Shown: piece after piece, positions 6,815-7,524 of the stretch
Numbering within the stretch: the first letter of the stretch is position 1
Layout of the letters: each line of letters opens with the position of its first letter
From: an uncultured Oscillospiraceae bacterium
Lineage (GTDB): Bacteria; Bacillota; Clostridia; Oscillospirales; Oscillospiraceae
Assembly (NCBI GenBank): GCA_934661735.1
Contig: CAKUJN010000091.1
Location: forward strand, 1-7,524
DNA: 7,524 bases
Direction of reading: 5' to 3'
Translations under genes and position numbers: made by a program
Notes under the pieces: generated by a model
Seen by the model: only the letters and a program-made list of their open reading frames with translations
What the model was told of the DNA's origin: nothing
Databases searched by the model: none

Positions 6815-7081
6815 TTATCTGCTGGCTCTCAGCAGAGCATCGGTTTTTAATGTCACACCCATCATGTCCTTGTGGGCTTCGCGGGTGTCCCGGCAGAGCG
6901 GCGAGAGAAACGTCAGCGCGTTCTGAATCTGGCTTAGATCAGCTGCGGAGAGTGTATTCTCATGCAGATGATGCAGCACCATGTGATAGGACTCGCGGAG
7001 CTTCGCGTCCACGGACGGCTGAAAGAAATAGTTTGAAATCAGGCCGCCAATCAATGCGGCTTCGTTATCGGTGTACTGCAT
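6815..7081 (-). CDS. Small hypothetical protein (88 aa), mobile-element-associated
   Basis: I do not recognise the family. The 88-aa product starts MQYTDNEAALIGGLISNYFF and appears mostly helical, with an amphipathic N-terminal part, a His-rich segment (YHMVLHHLHE, 32-41) and a polar C-terminal half. It has no clear membrane span, signal peptide or metal motif. The start at 7081 is preferred over one seven codons upstream because a GAGGAGG-type site (complement at 7091-7096) lies 9 bases before it and would otherwise be inside the coding region. Its promoter (7125-7153) and terminator (6787-6809) make a self-contained unit, which supports a real gene. It is divergent from the mobile-element helix-turn-helix gene at 7292, so it may be a small accessory or regulatory protein of that element; this is inference. 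Confidence 0.75.
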   Translation of the reverse strand: MQYTDNEAALIGGLISNYFFQPSVDAKLRESYHMVLHHLHENTLSAADLSQIQNALTFLSPLCRDTREAHKDMMGVTLKTDALLRASR

Positions 7082-7124
7082 GGTGATTGCCCTCCTCTGC
7101 AAAGCTCAAACAACAAACGCTGGC

Positions 7125-7153
7125 ATCATACCACAAGATGCAGTACCGGTCTA
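7125..7153 (-). promoter_or_regulatory. Promoter of the 88-aa gene
   Basis: On the minus strand TAGACC (complement of 7148-7153) and TATGAT (complement of 7125-7130) are 17 bases apart, with TGG directly before the -10 box as an extended -10. The predicted start near 7118 gives a leader of about 37 bases containing the GGAGG site. Confidence 0.7.
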
Positions 7154-7199
7154 TTCGCAAACTGACGAAATATTGAATTACAAACCAGGATACAAAATG

Positions 7200-7254
7200 A
7201 AGCGGCGTTTCACTCTCTCCTGAAAAGAGGGTTGAAACGCCGCTTTTTTCTTTT
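7200..7254 (+). terminator. Strong hairpin terminator or attenuator upstream of HTH gene
   Basis: AAGCGGCGTTTCA (7200-7212) pairs perfectly with 7233-7245, with a pyrimidine/purine-rich inner part that can extend the fold. TTTTTTCTTTTC follows from 7244. The T run exists only on the plus strand. No plus-strand gene lies between the tRNA terminator and this point, so it either blocks read-through into the next gene or acts as a conditional attenuator in its leader. I found no confident promoter upstream of it, nor between it and the gene at 7292. Confidence 0.8.
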
Positions 7255-7291
7255 CTTAAATTTGAAACCTGAGACGAAGGAGGTCACAAAA

Positions 7292-7524
7292 ATGTCTGTA
7301 TTCCGTGTCGAGAAAAACAAAGGTTACACGGTCATGTCCAACCACCATCTCCGCAACCATGCGCTGTCCCTCAAGGCAAAGGGTCTGCTCTCGCAGATGC
7401 TGTCGCTGCCGGAGGATTGGGATTACACGCTGCAGGGGCTTGCGCAGATCAACAAAGAGAGCATCGACGCCATCCGCGAAGCTGTGCGCGAGCTGGAACG
7501 TGCCGGTTACATCAAGCGCAGCCG
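7292..7524 (+). CDS. Helix-turn-helix protein of integrative/conjugative elements, 5' part only
   Basis: The frame runs off the window, giving 77 complete residues of the N-terminus. It begins MSVFRVEKNKGYTVMSNHHL, followed by LSLKAKGLLSQMLSLPEDWDYT (about 26-46) and a winged-helix-like segment with GLAQINKESIDAIREAVRELERAGYIKR (49-76). This pattern is, to my knowledge, that of helix-turn-helix proteins carried by Tn1549-like conjugative transposons and related Clostridia plasmids, probably involved in replication initiation or its control; the C-terminal domain that would refine this is missing. The start is supported by AAGGAGGT (7277-7284), a near-perfect Shine-Dalgarno site 7 bases before ATG. 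A strong terminator lies about 40 bases upstream, and a small unknown gene is divergent. It is the main sign that a mobile element occupies the right side of the window. Confidence 0.8.
   Translation, partial: MSVFRVEKNKGYTVMSNHHLRNHALSLKAKGLLSQMLSLPEDWDYTLQGLAQINKESIDAIREAVRELERAGYIKRS

Noticed and set aside
6480..6926. Plus-strand 148-aa frame after the tRNA terminator
   Set aside because: It has no ribosome site and an Arg/Ser/Lys-rich composition with no recognisable fold. It overlaps the better-supported minus-strand gene and its terminator.
1..7524. CRISPR array, rRNA, complete insertion sequence or anti-phage system
   Set aside because: No regularly spaced repeats, rRNA sequence, transposase frame or recognisable defence protein was found on either strand.

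Overview
The window looks like a piece of a GC-rich Clostridia (Firmicutes) chromosome, most plausibly an Oscillospiraceae/Ruminococcaceae-type gut anaerobe. The grounds are strong GGAGG Shine-Dalgarno sites ahead of every gene, sigma-A promoters with TGn-extended TATACT or TATGAT -10 boxes, Firmicutes-type protein sequences, and a Clostridia-type mobile-element protein at the right end. The taxonomic call is inference; the window contains no rRNA or other marker that would settle it.

Left part (1-4640, all plus strand). Two hairpins in a non-coding leader precede a PHP-domain protein (158-1324). A FGGY-family carbohydrate kinase (1397-2917) follows after a 72-base gap containing a GC-rich hairpin. 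Next is glycerol kinase glpK (3088-4584), with its own promoter partly embedded in a 13-bp hairpin. The two kinases are paralogous folds acting on different polyols or sugars. GlpK feeds glycerol into glycolysis and lipid synthesis; the substrates of the PHP protein and the first kinase cannot be read from sequence. A 15-bp hairpin with T runs on both sides separates glpK from the convergent gene behind it.

Middle (4681-6401). The minus strand carries murC, UDP-N-acetylmuramate--L-alanine ligase, with a clear promoter and a roughly 75-base leader. Divergent from it is tRNA-Val(CAC), with an encoded CCA, its own promoter and a terminator.

Right part (6402-7524). The character changes after the tRNA. 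About 400 bases contain no convincing gene but have hairpins and a short direct repeat. Then comes a small unknown gene on the minus strand (88 aa), with its own promoter and terminator. Divergent to it is the start of a helix-turn-helix protein of the kind carried by Tn1549-like integrative and conjugative elements and related plasmids, cut by the window edge. A strong intrinsic terminator lies just upstream of that gene. The simplest reading is that the tRNA-Val gene, or the DNA just after it, marks the junction between housekeeping chromosome and an integrated mobile element that continues to the right. No integrase or duplicated attachment core is visible here, so this remains inference.
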